64,000 nt of DNA from Pseudomonas cichorii (GTDB lineage Bacteria > Pseudomonadota > Gammaproteobacteria > Pseudomonadales > Pseudomonadaceae), in the NCBI RefSeq assembly GCF_015471405.1, contig NZ_BLVZ01000007.1:62001-126000 (forward strand), in the 5' to 3' direction. Below the pieces are notes generated by a model, which did no database searches, was not told the DNA's origin, and saw only the letters and a list, made by a program, of their open reading frames with translations. Shown here piece after piece: positions 45,186-54,670 of the stretch; within the stretch, counting starts at the first letter, position 1, and the number at the start of each line of letters is the position of its first letter. Both the position numbers and the translations under genes were made by a program.

Positions 45186-46535
45186 ATGCATATTCATATC
45201 CTTGGTATCTGCGGCACGTTCATGGGCTCGCTGGCGGTACTCGCCAAAGAGCTGGGGCATCGCGTCACGGGCTCCGACGCCAACGTCTACCCGCCGATGA
45301 GTACCCAGCTGGAAGCTCAGGGCATTGAGTTGACTCAGGGCTATGACCCGGCACAACTCGATCCGGCACCGGACCTGGTGGTGATCGGCAATGCGCTGTC
45401 GCGTGGTAACCCAGCGGTCGAGTATGTGCTGAATAAAGGTTTGCCTTATGTTTCCGGCCCTCAGTGGCTGGCGGATCACGTATTGCAAGGTCGCTGGGTG
45501 CTGGCAGTTGCCGGCACTCACGGCAAGACGACCACCAGCAGCATGCTGGCCTGGGTGCTGGAACACGCGGGCATGAGCCCCGGTTTCCTGATCGGCGGCA
45601 TTCCGCAGAACTTCGCGGTGTCGGCGCGTCTGGGCGGTACGCCGTTCTTCGTGGTCGAAGCTGACGAATACGACAGCGCCTTCTTCGACAAGCGCTCCAA
45701 GTTCGTCCATTACCGCCCGCGTACCGCGATCCTCAATAACCTTGAGTTCGATCACGCCGATATCTTCCCGGATCTTCCGGCCATCGAGCGGCAGTTCCAC
45801 CATCTGGTGCGCACCATCCCGAGCGAAGGTCTGGTGATTCACCCAACGACCGAGCCAGCCTTGCAGCGGGTCATTGAAATGGGCTGCTGGACGCCGGTGC
45901 AAACCACCGGGCAGGACGGCCAATGGCAGGCGCGTCTGTTGAGTGAAGACGGTTCGCGCTTTGAAGTGCTGTTCGATGGTCAGCCTCAAGGCGTGGTCGA
46001 GTGGGGAATGACCGGGCAGCACAACGTTGCCAATGCCTTGGCGACTCTGGCAGCGGCCCGGCATGTCGGTGTAGTGCCTGCGCAGGGTGTCGAGGCGTTG
46101 AGTGCATTCAAGAGCGTCAAGCGCCGCATGGAGAAAGTCGCGGAGGTACGCGGCATCACTATCTATGACGACTTCGCACATCATCCGACGGCTATCGCCA
46201 CCACCCTTGATGGCCTGCGCAAGAAAGTCGGTGATGCTCCGGTTATCGCGATTATCGAACCTCGCTCCAACTCCATGAAGCTCGGCGCGCATCGCGATGG
46301 CTTGCCGGAAAGCGTGCAGCAGGCCGATCAGGTGGTCTGGTATGCACCGGCCAACCTGGGCTGGGATCTGGCTGCGACCGCTGCACAATGTTCGGTGCCT
46401 TCGATCGTCAGCGATTCCCTCGAGGGGATCATCGAGCGAGTCAAAAGCCAGGCTCAGCCCGGCACTCATGTGGTCATCATGAGCAACGGCGGCTTTGGCG
46501 GCCTGCATGGCAAACTGGCCGAGGCCCTGAAATGA
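45186..46535 (+). CDS. mpl: UDP-MurNAc:tripeptide ligase (peptidoglycan recycling)
   Basis: The 449-residue Mur ligase-fold enzyme begins [14 protein letters not shown] and has the ATP loop [11 protein letters not shown] and the segment [14 protein letters not shown]. Mpl joins recycled murein tripeptide to UDP-MurNAc in the cytoplasm. The RBS AAGAGGT precedes the ATG. Its stop overlaps ubiX by 4 bp, a pairing found in other pseudomonads. Confidence 0.96.
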   Translation: MHIHILGICGTFMGSLAVLAKELGHRVTGSDANVYPPMSTQLEAQGIELTQGYDPAQLDPAPDLVVIGNALSRGNPAVEYVLNKGLPYVSGPQWLADHVLQGRWVLAVAGTHGKTTTSSMLAWVLEHAGMSPGFLIGGIPQNFAVSARLGGTPFFVVEADEYDSAFFDKRSKFVHYRPRTAILNNLEFDHADIFPDLPAIERQFHHLVRTIPSEGLVIHPTTEPALQRVIEMGCWTPVQTTGQDGQWQARLLSEDGSRFEVLFDGQPQGVVEWGMTGQHNVANALATLAAARHVGVVPAQGVEALSAFKSVKRRMEKVAEVRGITIYDDFAHHPTAIATTLDGLRKKVGDAPVIAIIEPRSNSMKLGAHRDGLPESVQQADQVVWYAPANLGWDLAATAAQCSVPSIVSDSLEGIIERVKSQAQPGTHVVIMSNGGFGGLHGKLAEALK

Positions 46536-47161
46536 GCGGCCCCGAACGCATTACTCTGGCCATGACCGGAGCTTCGGGTGCCCAGTACGGTTTGCGCCTG
46601 CTGGATTGTCTGGTTCGTGAAGACCGGGAAGTCCACTTCCTGATCTCCAAGGCCGCGCAATTGGTGATGGCGACTGAAACCGACGTCAGGTTGCCGCCCA
46701 AGCCTGCGATGATGCAGGCCTTTCTGACCGAGTACACCGGCGCGACTGCCGGGCAGATTCGTGTCTATGGCCGCGATGACTGGATGTCGCCCGTGGCCTC
46801 GGGCTCGGGCTCGCCTAGCGCCATGGTGGTGGTGCCGTGTTCGACTGGCTCTCTGTCGGCCATTGCCAGCGGAGCCTGCAACAACCTGATCGAACGTGCG
46901 GCGGATGTCACCTTGAAGGAGCGCCGCCAGTTGATTCTGGTGCCGCGTGAGGCGCCATTTTCCAGCATTCATCTGGAGAACATGCTCAAACTGTCGAACA
47001 TGGGCGCGGTGATTCTTCCAGCGTCTCCCGGTTTCTATCATCAGCCGCAGACCATCGACGATCTGGTGGATTTCGTGGTCGCACGAATTCTCAATCTGTT
47101 GAATATCCCGCAGGACATGCTGCCGCGCTGGGGTGAGCATCATGTGGGGAGCGATGAGTAA
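46532..47161 (+). CDS. ubiX: Flavin prenyltransferase UbiX
   Basis: The 209-residue protein has the FMN-binding [27 protein letters not shown] and [19 protein letters not shown] (in parts) motifs. It makes prenylated FMN, the cofactor of UbiD decarboxylases in ubiquinone synthesis. The ATG overlaps the mpl stop. Confidence 0.96.
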   Translation: MSGPERITLAMTGASGAQYGLRLLDCLVREDREVHFLISKAAQLVMATETDVRLPPKPAMMQAFLTEYTGATAGQIRVYGRDDWMSPVASGSGSPSAMVVVPCSTGSLSAIASGACNNLIERAADVTLKERRQLILVPREAPFSSIHLENMLKLSNMGAVILPASPGFYHQPQTIDDLVDFVVARILNLLNIPQDMLPRWGEHHVGSDE

Positions 47162-47438
47162 GATCCTGCTGATTGCACTGGCGCTGCTCATGACCGGCTG
47201 TGCCACGGTCAGGACGCTGGATGCGGCCCAGCCGGGCGCGCCTGTCGTGTATGCCGGTACGCGACTTGATCTGTATGCGATGCAGGGTGGTTGCTGCGAG
47301 AAGGATCGCTTCGGCGCCGAAGCGCCCGAGTATCCGGCCCTGGATTTACCCGCCAGTGCGTTGATCGACACCTTGTTGCTGCCGTTGTCGGTGCTGACAG
47401 CACTGGGAGTGGGTTATCAGGCTCATGGCGGGTTGTGA
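47154..47438 (+). CDS. YceK/DUF1375-like lipoprotein
   Basis: The 94-residue lipoprotein starts inside the ubiX end ([18 protein letters not shown]; lipobox MTGC). The mature part includes RLDLYAM, a Cys pair, and the C-terminal [20 protein letters not shown], the YceK family pattern. An ATG four codons upstream (47142) is an alternative start. Confidence 0.8.
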   Translation: MSKILLIALALLMTGCATVRTLDAAQPGAPVVYAGTRLDLYAMQGGCCEKDRFGAEAPEYPALDLPASALIDTLLLPLSVLTALGVGYQAHGGL

Positions 47439-47441
47439 TTT

Positions 47442-47494
47442 TTCGCGAATGAATTTGCTCCTTCACACCCCTTAGGAGCGAATTCATTCGCGAA
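47442..47494. repeat. Inverted pair of REP elements
   Basis: An inverted copy (47442-47461, TTCGCGAATGAATTTGCTCC) and a direct copy (47475-47494) of the GGAGCGAATTCATTCGCGAA element face each other across 13 bases, forming a long hairpin between convergent genes. It probably serves as a bidirectional terminator. Confidence 0.75.
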
Positions 47495-47503
47495 CACCTC
47501 AGT

Positions 47504-48145
47504 TTATTTCCCCAATTTACGCAACTCATCCGACTCCACAATCCGAACGCCATCCTGTTCTTCCAGCGCCAGCCGCCACATGGCGCGGGCCAGATTGCAG
47601 GCTTCGATAGCGCCGTATTTGCCGGGGAGTAATTTGGCAATCGGTGCCGCGAGCTGTTCGGCCCAGCGGGTTTCCGTACGATTGCCCACCAGCAGGGCCG
47701 GGCGTGCGATGGTCAGTTGTGGCCAGTCTTGCGCCCTCAGGGCTTCTTCCATTTCACCCTTGGTGCGGTTGTAGAACACACTGGACCGGGCATCGGCACC
47801 GATGGCGCTGATCACCAGAAAATGCCGCGCCCCCAGTTCGCGAGCGCGTTCGGCCACGGTCAGTACCAGATTCAGGTCGATGGCGCGGAAGGCCTCCTGC
47901 GAACCTGCCTGTTTGATGGTGGTGCCCAGGCAGCAGAAGGCAATGTCCACTTTGCCGTCGAGGGTGGGTAGAAGGCTGTCCAGTTCGCCCACCGGGTTTT
48001 CCAGGTGTGGGTGGGTGGCCAATGGGCGGCGTGTCGGGGCCAGCACACGGCTGACGGTGGGTTCATTGAGCAGGCGATCCAGCAAATGTTCGCCTGTGAG
48101 TCCGGTTGCCCCTGCAAGCAGGATGTGTTGCGGCGTCAAGTACAT
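47504..48145 (-). CDS. NAD(P)-binding atypical SDR protein
   Basis: The 213-residue Rossmann protein has the nucleotide motif [26 protein letters not shown] and the active-site-like [16 protein letters not shown]. This is the HTATIP2/YbjT-like family of atypical short-chain dehydrogenases. The substrate is unknown. Confidence 0.82.
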   Translation of the reverse strand: MYLTPQHILLAGATGLTGEHLLDRLLNEPTVSRVLAPTRRPLATHPHLENPVGELDSLLPTLDGKVDIAFCCLGTTIKQAGSQEAFRAIDLNLVLTVAERARELGARHFLVISAIGADARSSVFYNRTKGEMEEALRAQDWPQLTIARPALLVGNRTETRWAEQLAAPIAKLLPGKYGAIEACNLARAMWRLALEEQDGVRIVESDELRKLGK

Positions 48146-48172
48146 AGTGTTTCTCCCTTGATACTGAATAGC

Positions 48173-49897
48173 CTAGCGGCTAGTGGAGGTCTTCGCTTCC
48201 TTGCGGTTCAACGTCGTATTCAGCGCTCGTTCTGCCTGATTCTTGCGTAACAGTTGCCAGCGGGCAATGACCCCCTTGGGTGCCCATATCTGTGGTTCCG
48301 AAGCCTCGAAATCATCTTCGATTTCACGTTGCGCGACATACGCTTTTGCATCGTTGAAAGCTTGTTGCAGGTCATCGGTTTCGACCAGTGCCCTGGCAAA
48401 TAGTGCATCACCGAAATAGGTGAAGTCGGCTTCCTCCGAGCAACCGAACGATACGCGGTCAGCTCGTGAGGCAGTCATGACCAGCGTTCGTTCGTCCTTG
48501 AGGTCCGGGATGAATCCGCCCGAATAGCAGGCGGAAATCACGATGACCTTGTCCCGATTTTTCAGCGGTACCAGTGCGGCAGCCAATGCATCGGCTGGCA
48601 GATCGGCCAGCGACAGGCGCGGTTGGTCGAGCACCAGTTCGTGATCCTGAGTGCCATGGCTGGTCAGATAAATGAACACCAGGTCTTCCGGGCCACTGCG
48701 TTGTGCCAGTGTCTGGGCGGCACGGCTGATGGATTCCCGGGTTGCGAGGGGGCGGTCGTTCATGTGGTCGCGGTGATTGACCAGGCTGATTTGCCCGGAT
48801 GCACCAAACCTTGAGGCCAGCAGGTTGCTGACGTAATCGGCCTCACGCATGAACACGCTTTGCTTGCCGTCACCGGCCACCACCAGGCTGTACAGTTCCA
48901 GGCTGGGCGTCGAGGCGGGCACGGCGGCCAGTGCTTTATCCAGTAACGGGCCTTGGGCGAGCAGACCGGCCTCCAGCGGATCGGGCAGCAACGTGCCTTG
49001 GGCGTCGCGTATCCGCTGGCCGTTGGCCCAGACACCGCGCAGCTTGACACCGTCGGCGGAGGTCAGCACACCCGGGCCTTGATAGGTGTCATTGGCGAAG
49101 TGGCCGACATAGCTGCTGCCATCGGCCAGTTGCAGATGACCTTCGCCGGAGAATTGCCAATTGTTGAACTGGCCTTGATAGCGGCTGCCGTCCGAGCCGA
49201 TCAGTTCACCTTTGCCGCTCAGCGCTCCTTCCTTGAACTGGCCGTTCCAGATATCGCCGTCACTGTTCTCGTAGCGACCCATGCCGTCCAGCTGGTTGTT
49301 GCGAAAGCCGCCGATATAGTGATCGCCATCGGTGCTTGTGAAGCTGCCGTTACCCTGAAGCTGGCCGTTGACGAATTTGCCGCTGAACTGGTTGCCGCTG
49401 GCGTCGGTGCGCACGCCTTCGCCATTGGGTTTGCCCTGAGCGAACTGGCCCTGGAACTGGCTGCCGTCTTCAAGCTCAAGGCGTCCGGGGCCGTCGTATT
49501 GACCTGCCTTGAAGTGGCCTCTGTAGAGCAGGCCTTTTTCCTGCCAGGTTCCTTCGCCATCCCGGCGCCCAAGTTTGAAGCCGCCGACGTAATTTCCTCC
49601 AGCGGTGATCAGCTTGCCCTGGCCATGGAACAGTCCGTGCTCGAACAGGCCTTTATAGACGTCGCCATTACTGGCATGCCATTCGCCTCGACCATGGCGC
49701 TGGCCATTCTCGAACTGGCCAGCGTACCAACTGCCATTGGGGTAATCGATGCGGCCCTCGCCCTGAAGCCGGCCATTGACCAGATCGCCACGATAGCGCC
49801 CGCCGTCGGGCAGCAGGCCATCGGGAGGCAACAGGGATTCGCTATCGCCGCAGCCAGCGATCAGGAGAGTCAGAGCCAGAGGAGCAAGCGCGCGCAT
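48173..49897 (-). CDS. MORN-repeat lipoprotein with C13 caspase-like peptidase domain
   Basis: The 574-residue protein has a lipoprotein signal (LLIAGC, Cys16), eleven full MORN repeats plus a partial twelfth (about 35-293; pattern YxGxFxxGxxxGxG) and a C-terminal C13 legumain/caspase-like domain (about 330-550). The dyad is His414 (YLTSHGTQ) and Cys457 (VISACYSGGF). It should be anchored in the envelope with the protease in the periplasm. The substrate is unknown. In eukaryotes C13 enzymes cleave after Asn/Asp or act as transamidases. Confidence 0.87.
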   Translation of the reverse strand: MRALAPLALTLLIAGCGDSESLLPPDGLLPDGGRYRGDLVNGRLQGEGRIDYPNGSWYAGQFENGQRHGRGEWHASNGDVYKGLFEHGLFHGQGKLITAGGNYVGGFKLGRRDGEGTWQEKGLLYRGHFKAGQYDGPGRLELEDGSQFQGQFAQGKPNGEGVRTDASGNQFSGKFVNGQLQGNGSFTSTDGDHYIGGFRNNQLDGMGRYENSDGDIWNGQFKEGALSGKGELIGSDGSRYQGQFNNWQFSGEGHLQLADGSSYVGHFANDTYQGPGVLTSADGVKLRGVWANGQRIRDAQGTLLPDPLEAGLLAQGPLLDKALAAVPASTPSLELYSLVVAGDGKQSVFMREADYVSNLLASRFGASGQISLVNHRDHMNDRPLATRESISRAAQTLAQRSGPEDLVFIYLTSHGTQDHELVLDQPRLSLADLPADALAAALVPLKNRDKVIVISACYSGGFIPDLKDERTLVMTASRADRVSFGCSEEADFTYFGDALFARALVETDDLQQAFNDAKAYVAQREIEDDFEASEPQIWAPKGVIARWQLLRKNQAERALNTTLNRKEAKTSTSR

Positions 49898-50025
49898 TTA
49901 AGATCCCAAGAGAGTTATTCCGTGACTCTGCTTGAGCAGATGTTCTTGTCACACCGGTGGGAGTATGCCGCAGCGAGTAAGAGGGGTGAAACAGTCTGTT
50001 ACGACTGTTTCATGTTTCATGGGTG

Positions 50026-50481
50026 CTACACAAAACACAGGGACAAAGGTTCAGCGATAAAGGCCGGTTTTTCCTGACCTTCGATTTCCAGGGTGGTCGT
50101 GGCCTTGAGCAGCCATTGCCCCGGTTTTTTCTCCGTGACTTCCGTCAGCTCGACTTTCAGCCGAACCCGTGAATCGACCTTCACCGGTTGAATGAAGCGC
50201 ACGCTGTCCAGGCCATAGTTGACCACCATTTTCAGGCCTTCGGGCATGACCAGCAGGTCGCCCATCAGTTTGGGAATCAACGAGAGCGAGAGCAGCCCGT
50301 GTGCGATGGTGCTGCCGAAAGGAGTCTGTGCTGCCTTGACGGGATCGACGTGGATGAACTGGAAATCGCCGGTGGCTTCCGCGAACAGGTTGATGCGTTC
50401 CTGGTCGATGGTCAGCCATTCGGAACGTCCCAGTTCCTTGCCGATGTAGTTCTTGAGCTCTGTAGCAGGTACAAAAGGCAT
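50026..50481 (-). CDS. MaoC-like (R)-hydratase family protein
   Basis: The 151-residue hot-dog-fold protein starts at 50481 behind AAGGAGAG. The hydratase motif reads AEATGDFQFIHVDP followed by FGSTIAHGLLSLSL, with the catalytic Asp and His present. Such proteins hydrate enoyl-CoA; the NodN-like group is of uncertain role. Confidence 0.88.
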   Translation of the reverse strand: MPFVPATELKNYIGKELGRSEWLTIDQERINLFAEATGDFQFIHVDPVKAAQTPFGSTIAHGLLSLSLIPKLMGDLLVMPEGLKMVVNYGLDSVRFIQPVKVDSRVRLKVELTEVTEKKPGQWLLKATTTLEIEGQEKPAFIAEPLSLCFV

Positions 50482-50688
50482 ATCACTCTCCTTGATCTTC
50501 GGTTTTGCTTGCAGCTTGCAGTCCATACCCGTGCGGGACATTGTCTGCGGGCGCGTGACAAGATCAGCAGAGGGTTGCCGGTTGGTCAAGTGACTCCTTG
50601 TGTACGAATACCTGTCCATAGCCTTGAACGCAGCGTGTTTATAATGGCGCCGTGAGTTCACCGGGTTCATTTATCTTCTGGAGTTCCC

Positions 50689-51051
50689 ATGCTGTTACGG
50701 GGTCTGACATGGCTGGTGCTGTTCCAATTGCTGGGGACGGCGCTCAATCATCTGTTCTTGTCGATACTGCCGGGGCCGATCATTGGTCTGGTTTTCATGA
50801 TCGCGTACCTGATCTGGCGCGGTGAAGTAAGTGAGCCGATCAGTGTGGCTGCCAGCAGTCTGCTGCGTTATCTGCCTTTGCTGCTGGTGCCGCCCGCCGT
50901 TGGCGTGATGGTTTATGCCTCGGCCATTGCCGAGGACTTCTGGGCCATCTTTGGCACCCTGTCCGTGTCGCTGATCATTTCGCTGACTTTTGTCGGTTGG
51001 TTGATGCAGAAGCTTATCGAGCGTCAGGCACGCCGCCAGGAGCGCTCATGA
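50689..51051 (+). CDS. LrgA/CidA-family membrane protein
   Basis: The 120-residue protein has four hydrophobic segments and the family signature LSILPGPIIGLVFMIAYL. CidA/LrgA proteins are holin-like and tied to autolysis and to pyruvate or fermentation by-product transport. It overlaps the next gene by 4 bp. Confidence 0.9.
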   Translation: MLLRGLTWLVLFQLLGTALNHLFLSILPGPIIGLVFMIAYLIWRGEVSEPISVAASSLLRYLPLLLVPPAVGVMVYASAIAEDFWAIFGTLSVSLIISLTFVGWLMQKLIERQARRQERS

Positions 51052-51764
51052 GTCTGGATTGGCATGGGGCCTGGATGTCGGTGATTCATCACCCTCTGTT
51101 TGGCATCGCTATCACATTGGGTGCTTATCAACTGGCGATGGCTGCTTATGAGAAAACCCGCTGGTTGTTCCTGCAACCTGTGCTTGTCTCGATGGTTGTA
51201 GTGATCGGCATCCTGTTCAGTTGTGGTCTGGATTACGCCGAATACCGTAAAAGCACAGAGATTCTGGGCATTCTTCTGGGGCCGGCCACGGTCGCCCTGG
51301 CGGTGCCGCTTTATCTGAATCTACGGCGGATTCGTCAGTTGTTATGGCCAACCTTAACTACGCTGGTGATTGGTGGTGTTTTTGCCACCGGCTTGTGCTT
51401 GTCGTTGGGTTGGTTGCTGGGTGCCGATCACATGATCCTGATGACCATGGCGCCCAAGTCGGTTACTTCTCCGATTGCCATGCTGGTTGCTGAGCAGATC
51501 GGTGGTGTCGCAGCGCTGGCGGCGGTGTTTGTCTTGATCACTGGCGTGTTCGGCGCCATTTTCGGTCCTGGCCTGTTGTCACTGGCTGGCGTTGATAATC
51601 ACGCAGCACGTGGCATGGCGCTGGGGCTTACCGCTCATGCGGTGGGAACCTCACTGGCTCTGCAGGAAGGCGAGGAGGCAGGCGCCTTTGCTGCATTGGC
51701 AATGAGCCTGATGGGTGTTGCAACAGCATTGTTTCTGCCATTGGCCGTGTCTTTGGCTGTTTAA
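51048..51764 (+). CDS. LrgB/CidB-family membrane protein
   Basis: The 238-residue protein has about seven membrane segments and the conserved APKSVTSPIAMLVAEQIGG, HAARGMALGLTAHAVGTS and ALAMSLMGVAT. It forms the usual pair with the LrgA-like protein, to which it is translationally coupled. Confidence 0.92.
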   Translation: MSLDWHGAWMSVIHHPLFGIAITLGAYQLAMAAYEKTRWLFLQPVLVSMVVVIGILFSCGLDYAEYRKSTEILGILLGPATVALAVPLYLNLRRIRQLLWPTLTTLVIGGVFATGLCLSLGWLLGADHMILMTMAPKSVTSPIAMLVAEQIGGVAALAAVFVLITGVFGAIFGPGLLSLAGVDNHAARGMALGLTAHAVGTSLALQEGEEAGAFAALAMSLMGVATALFLPLAVSLAV

Positions 51765-51776
51765 GGGTACTTATTT

Positions 51777-52367
51777 ATGACGTTGCCGCTGTTTCCGCTT
51801 AATGCTGTGCTGTTTCCGGGATGCGTGCTCGATCTGCAATTGTTCGAGGCGCGTTATCTGGACATGGTTAGCCGTTGCATGAAGCAAGGCGAAGGGTTCG
51901 GTGTGGTGTGCATCACTCATGGCAGCGAGATCGGTGTGGCGCCCGAGGGCTATTCGTTGATCGGCTGTGAAGCGCAGGTCACGGACTTTCAGCAGCAGGA
52001 CAACGGCCTGCTGGGGATTCGTGTCGTCGGCGGTCGGCGTTTCAGAGTCATCAATGCCACTGTGCAGCGGGACCAATTGTTGATAGCCGATGTCCAGTGG
52101 CTGGACGAGCAGCAGGAGCGGCCATTGCAGGAGGAAGATGCCGATCTGGTGGCCTTGCTCGAAGCGCTGGGCGAGCACCCGATGGTCGCGTCCCTTAACA
52201 TGGGGCTTGAGGCCAGTGGTCAGCAATCGTTGGCCAATCAGCTGGCTTACCTGCTGCCCTTCACTGAGCAGGACAAGATCGAACTGCTGGAAATCGACGA
52301 TCCCGAAGAGCGCCTGGATGCGATCCAGGAGCTGCTCGACGAGATGCAAGGCGATTTACAGGCCTGA
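51777..52367 (+). CDS. LON substrate-binding domain protein
   Basis: The 196-residue protein is a stand-alone LON N-terminal domain: LPLFPLNAVLFPGCVLDLQLFEARYL (in parts), then GIRVVGGRRFRV and a helical tail. There is no ATPase or protease part. It may bind unfolded or specific proteins; the function is not established. It starts 12 bp after the LrgB gene. Confidence 0.9.
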   Translation: MTLPLFPLNAVLFPGCVLDLQLFEARYLDMVSRCMKQGEGFGVVCITHGSEIGVAPEGYSLIGCEAQVTDFQQQDNGLLGIRVVGGRRFRVINATVQRDQLLIADVQWLDEQQERPLQEEDADLVALLEALGEHPMVASLNMGLEASGQQSLANQLAYLLPFTEQDKIELLEIDDPEERLDAIQELLDEMQGDLQA

Positions 52368-52374
52368 TGTTGTA

Positions 52375-52394
52375 GAAGCGAATTCATTCGCGAA
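52375..52394. repeat. REP element
   Basis: GAAGCGAATTCATTCGCGAA, one base different from the 43446 and 47475 copies, lies between converging genes. Confidence 0.65.
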
Positions 52395-52404
52395 AGCCAC
52401 TACC

Positions 52405-53721
52405 TCAATACTGATATCGCAATGTCGCATGGGCCAATGCATTGACTGCAAACAGGCCCAGCAGACCGGTTATGGCCGGTACGATCAGCCACCATACTTT
52501 TGCCGACATGGCTGGCAACGGCGTCTGATGCTGGATGAGGGTCAGGCTTGCGGCACAGATACAGAACGCCAGCATCATCCCGGCCAGGATATCCGTCGGC
52601 CAATGTACCCCCAGATAAACCCGTGACAAGGCAATGGCCAGCGCTGGAACCCCGCCCAGCAGCAGCCAGGTCAGGCGCAGCCTGATCGGTTGTCCACGTC
52701 CGGCCAGTACCGCCAGTGTCATGAACAGCGCAAACGCAGCCGAGCTATGTCCGCTGGGCATGCTGTAGGTGGTCAGAGGGTCGAGCAGTACGTCCGGACG
52801 GGCGCGGCCAAAAAACGTTTTGAGCGTGCCGTTCGCCACGGCTGTGCCCAGTGTTGTGGCGAGTGCGAAGGCGGCGTGGCGCCATTGCCGGGCTATCAGC
52901 AGAACAATGATCAGCAGTGCTGCAGCGAGCAGTTGGGCTTTGAAGTCGCCAATGCTGGTGACCAGCAGGACGATATTCTGGGCCGTCGCGCTGCGATGCT
53001 CCTGGACAAGCGTCATCAGGCCCTGGTCAAAATGGTTCAGGTACGGCCAGCCGATCAGCAGTCCGGCCAGCATCAGCACGCTCAACAAGGCAATCACCTT
53101 GGTCGCATGGCGCTGCTTGCGGATGCTGCTTTGAATGCTCAGCCCGAACAGAATGGCCAGGCCCGCGCCAATGAATGCGGCTTCGCTCCAGAAACCCTCA
53201 GGCAATGGCAGGCGAATGGCCGCGCCTGCTGCCCAGCCCGGCATCAGGTAAACGATCGACCAACCAGCGGCTGCGATGATGCTGACGATGGCAAAGCGCG
53301 GGAAGGGCATGTCGAACATGCCCGCAATCATGGGCAGCATCGGGCGCAACGGACCGATGAAGCGACCCACCAGCAGGCTGGCGATGCCGTAGCGATGGAA
53401 GTAGGTTTCTGCGCCCGTCAGCCATTCCGGGTGCTGACGCAGGCCGGGTAACTGGCGGATATTCTGATGGAAGTGCTTGCCGATGAAGTACGACACTGCA
53501 TCGCCCAGCAGGCCCCCGAGAAAACCCAGCAGCAGCACTTCGCTCAACGACAGAATGCCGCTGCCCGCCAGTGCTGCGATGGCGAACATCAGAACAGTGC
53601 CTGGCACGACGATCCCGGCAATCGCGACACACTCGATGAATGCCACCACGAATATCGCTATCGCTACCCACGACGGGTTCGCGGTCAACCAGCCAGTAAT
53701 GCCATCGAGCAGTTCGCCCAT
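52405..53721 (-). CDS. DedA (VTT) - PAP2 phosphatase fusion
   Basis: The 438-residue inner-membrane protein joins two enzyme classes. The N-terminal VTT/DedA domain (about 1-200) shows GTVLMFAIAALAGSG, DAVSYFIGKHF and RFIGPLRPMLPMIAGMFDM. The C-terminal PAP2 domain (about 225-420) has the acid phosphatase motifs KTFFGRARP, PSGHSSAAF and SRVYLGVHWPTD. The second half could dephosphorylate undecaprenyl diphosphate or another lipid and the first half move the product across the membrane. Confidence 0.9.
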   Translation of the reverse strand: MGELLDGITGWLTANPSWVAIAIFVVAFIECVAIAGIVVPGTVLMFAIAALAGSGILSLSEVLLLGFLGGLLGDAVSYFIGKHFHQNIRQLPGLRQHPEWLTGAETYFHRYGIASLLVGRFIGPLRPMLPMIAGMFDMPFPRFAIVSIIAAAGWSIVYLMPGWAAGAAIRLPLPEGFWSEAAFIGAGLAILFGLSIQSSIRKQRHATKVIALLSVLMLAGLLIGWPYLNHFDQGLMTLVQEHRSATAQNIVLLVTSIGDFKAQLLAAALLIIVLLIARQWRHAAFALATTLGTAVANGTLKTFFGRARPDVLLDPLTTYSMPSGHSSAAFALFMTLAVLAGRGQPIRLRLTWLLLGGVPALAIALSRVYLGVHWPTDILAGMMLAFCICAASLTLIQHQTPLPAMSAKVWWLIVPAITGLLGLFAVNALAHATLRYQY

Positions 53722-53724
53722 GGA

Positions 53725-54396
53725 TCAGTTTCCTTGAGGGATTAGAAAATAGTCGCGGCCTTCGACCTGACCGCGACGTAGTGGGTTCCGCGTGCAGAAG
53801 CGGGCGTATTCGGCATCGACGAAGCGGTACATCAGGTGCTCGTCGCGGCCATGGGGAATACCCAGGCGAGTGGTTTGAACGATGAGCTTCGGCGTCTGGC
53901 CAATGTCTTCGACAAGCAGCTTTTGCGGATCGAAGCGCCTGGCGTCCCAGACCGGCACTTTCAGGCCCATGGCCTTGCACAGCAGCGTCTGGCCTGCGCA
54001 CAACCGCTCCGGTGCGCGAAAGGCGCCGCTGGCATCCGGGTTGTTCAATTGCATCTGTGCCAGGGCATTGGCATCACTGAGTTCATCGACCCAGGCAAAG
54101 CCGGACTTGATCAACACGGCATTGCCTGGCCCTTCGGCGCTGAAGTTCAGCGAGTCTCCGCCACGGGCGTAATACATGTAGATGTGCCCGCCATCCAGAA
54201 ACAGCGCCTTGCGTTTTTCGGTGTAGCCCAGCGAGGCATGGCTGCCTTTTTCGGCGCAGTAATAGGCTTCGGTTTCAATGATGCGCGCTGCCAGCCACAG
54301 CTCACCGACCTTGTGCCGGATGACCTTGCCCAGAAGATCGCGGGCCAGGACCTGGGCATCTCGATGGAAAAAGCTGTCGGCAAGAGCAACGGGCAT
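53725..54396 (-). CDS. mpg: 3-Methyladenine DNA glycosylase (AAG/MPG type)
   Basis: The 223-residue enzyme has ARDLLGKVIRHKV, the catalytic-Glu region ARIIETEAYY, GHIYMYYARG and the C-terminal IPHGRDEHLMYRF. It excises alkylated purines. An ATG four codons upstream (54408) is equally possible; neither has a clear RBS. It ends three bases before the DedA-PAP2 start, so the two may be co-transcribed. Confidence 0.92.
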   Translation of the reverse strand: MPVALADSFFHRDAQVLARDLLGKVIRHKVGELWLAARIIETEAYYCAEKGSHASLGYTEKRKALFLDGGHIYMYYARGGDSLNFSAEGPGNAVLIKSGFAWVDELSDANALAQMQLNNPDASGAFRAPERLCAGQTLLCKAMGLKVPVWDARRFDPQKLLVEDIGQTPKLIVQTTRLGIPHGRDEHLMYRFVDAEYARFCTRNPLRRGQVEGRDYFLIPQGN

Positions 54397-54629
54397 AGGC
54401 GGACACATGAAGTGAGAGGGCGCAGATCATAACAAGCGCTGTCTTAAATGCAGCTGAATGTACCTTGAAGGCCAACTTTGTTGTTTCTGGAAATGACAAA
54501 AGTGCAGGTTTACTCGCAATCTTTCATCGTGAAGGGCCGTATGAGGGTGAAATAAGCCCGACATGGTCATTTTTTGCACTGTTATCGACCATCCGCCTGT
54601 CTGCGCTGTCGTTCGTGCGGCGTGACAGC

Positions 54630-54635
54630 TATAAT
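54630..54635 (+). promoter_or_regulatory. Candidate -10 of the proA operon
   Basis: A perfect TATAAT lies 36 bp before the proA ATG. No convincing -35 is found at 17 bp. The surrounding gap 54397-54670 has no supported gene. Confidence 0.4.
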
Positions 54636-54670
54636 CGGCCGCTTTCTTATCTGCCAAGACCTCTGAGACC

